Part shown: positions 14,029-14,409 of the stretch, piece after piece
Numbering within the stretch: position 1 is the first letter of the stretch
Layout: each line of letters opens with the position of its first letter
Assembly: GCA_030596585.1 (NCBI GenBank)
Contig: JAUVJM010000026.1
Location: forward strand, 1-14,409
Origin: a bacterium
GTDB lineage: Bacteria > NPL-UPA2 > JAUVJM01
Length of the DNA stretch: 14,409 bases
Direction: 5' to 3'
The notes under the pieces: model-generated
What the model was told of the DNA's origin: nothing
What the model saw: the letters and a program-made list of their open reading frames with translations, nothing else
Databases searched by the model: none
Made by a program: the position numbers and the translations under genes

Positions 14029-14205
14029 TCAGGCTTTCCTTCGCCGCCTGCCCGCATCCTTTCTCTTCACAACATCCACAGGCGTCAGAATGACCGTATT
14101 CTCTTTCTGGACTACATCCAGCAAATCACCCTGGCTCAAACGCAGAGCGGTAGCAATAGCTTTTGGAATAACCAACTGTCTGCGGCTGCTTAACCGGGCT
14201 ATCAT
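14029..14205 (-). CDS. SpoVT-AbrB domain DNA-binding protein (MazE-like)
   Basis: A 58-residue protein with one swapped-hairpin AbrB domain: ARLSSRRQLVIPKAIATALR then LSQGDLLDVVQKENTVILTP, followed by a basic tail (KRKDAGRRRRK). Such proteins dimerise, bind DNA and often act as antitoxins repressing their own operons. The start is the ATG at 14205 with GGAG 6 bp upstream; a TTG at 14217 overlaps that Shine-Dalgarno. No toxin gene follows; the next gene is fmdB, 26 bp on. It is thus an orphan or a stand-alone regulator. A consensus promoter lies upstream with repeated GTAAGA elements that could be its own operator. Confidence 0.85.
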   Translation of the reverse strand: MIARLSSRRQLVIPKAIATALRLSQGDLLDVVQKENTVILTPVDVVKRKDAGRRRRKA

Positions 14206-14236
14206 CTTACTCTCCAATTATCTTTGTTTCTTTCTA

Positions 14237-14274
14237 TCTTACATGCTTGTTGAAAGTTTATCTTACTGTCTTAC
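14237..14274 (-). promoter_or_regulatory. Three GTAAGA repeats around the promoter (candidate AbrB operator)
   Basis: Read on the minus strand, GTAAGA occurs at 14274-14269 and 14266-14261 between the -35 and -10 boxes, and again at 14242-14237 just after the -10. Two are followed by TA and one by CA. Direct repeats in and after a promoter suit an autoregulatory site for the adjacent AbrB-type protein; this is inference. Confidence 0.4.
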
Positions 14275-14283
14275 TTTTGTCAA
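14255..14283 (-). promoter_or_regulatory. Sigma70-like promoter upstream of the AbrB-type gene
   Basis: On the minus strand TTGACA (14283-14278), 17 bp, then TAAACT (14260-14255). The distance to the ATG at 14205 is about 50 bp. The same promoter could drive fmdB, smc and ftsY, since no other promoter or terminator is seen between them. Confidence 0.6.
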
Positions 14284-14409
14284 GCTTTTTCTGGGGGGAC
14301 ATCACAAAGAGGGTCTTTATCGGGATAGGCCCGGGGAAGGTGAAAACTTCTTCTGCACATAAGCTGTCTCGTCCTGCTTCGTTTTGAGACAGCCATTCAT
14401 CTTAGCGTA
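14284..14409. other. Window-edge interval with a small hairpin
   Basis: No gene is recognisable. GCTGTCTC (14363-14370) and GAGACAGC (14386-14393) form a perfect 8-bp stem with a 15-base loop. No T-run follows on either strand, so I do not call it a terminator. Confidence 0.35.

Overview
The window reads as a bacterial chromosomal segment of roughly average GC. Two blocks of conserved housekeeping genes, all on the minus strand, flank an accessory patch of about 3.3 kb that holds decayed genes, short repeats and insertion-sequence debris. The gene content (AbrB, FmdB, SMC and FtsY; GrpE, DnaK, DnaJ, RsmE and MnmA) is ordinary for bacteria. The decayed LmbE-type and NagB-like genes and the dispersed repeats would suit an uncultured Planctomycetota- or Omnitrophota-like lineage. 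That placement is only an impression, and I cannot assign a taxon from the sequence.

Minus-strand order, from high to low coordinates. First comes a promoter and a small AbrB-type DNA-binding protein (14283-14029). It is followed by a tight run of fmdB (zinc ribbon), smc (condensin ATPase) and ftsY (SRP receptor), in which smc overlaps both neighbours (14002-9270). Just past the ftsY stop is the tail of an IS3-type transposase. The accessory patch (about 9270-6107) then holds a promoter, mini-ORF and terminator unit; a frame-disrupted class II aldolase remnant on the plus strand; a small protein plus nucleotidyltransferase pair; an N-terminal piece of a NagB-like sugar-phosphate isomerase; a truncated LmbE/PIG-L deacetylase; and a short DUF2281-like antitoxin-type protein. 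Two 115-bp direct repeats (95% identical) bracket the nucleotidyltransferase pair and the NagB piece.

The second housekeeping block starts with a strong sigma70-like promoter at 6013-5985. It continues through grpE, dnaK, dnaJ, rsmE and mnmA (5943-222). GrpE, DnaK and DnaJ form the complete Hsp70 chaperone system. RsmE and MnmA modify 16S rRNA and tRNA.

The most notable signal is a 194-bp full-length inverted repeat between dnaK and dnaJ (3254-3447), bordered by TA on each side. It looks like a MITE of the Tc1/mariner-IS630 style. Its end supplies the last base of the dnaK stop codon. Removing it in silico restores an 8-bp dnaK/dnaJ overlap of the same form as the grpE/dnaK overlap next door. 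I see no CRISPR array, no tRNA or rRNA gene, and no intact defence system. The nucleotidyltransferase pair is the only candidate for a toxin-antitoxin-like module.
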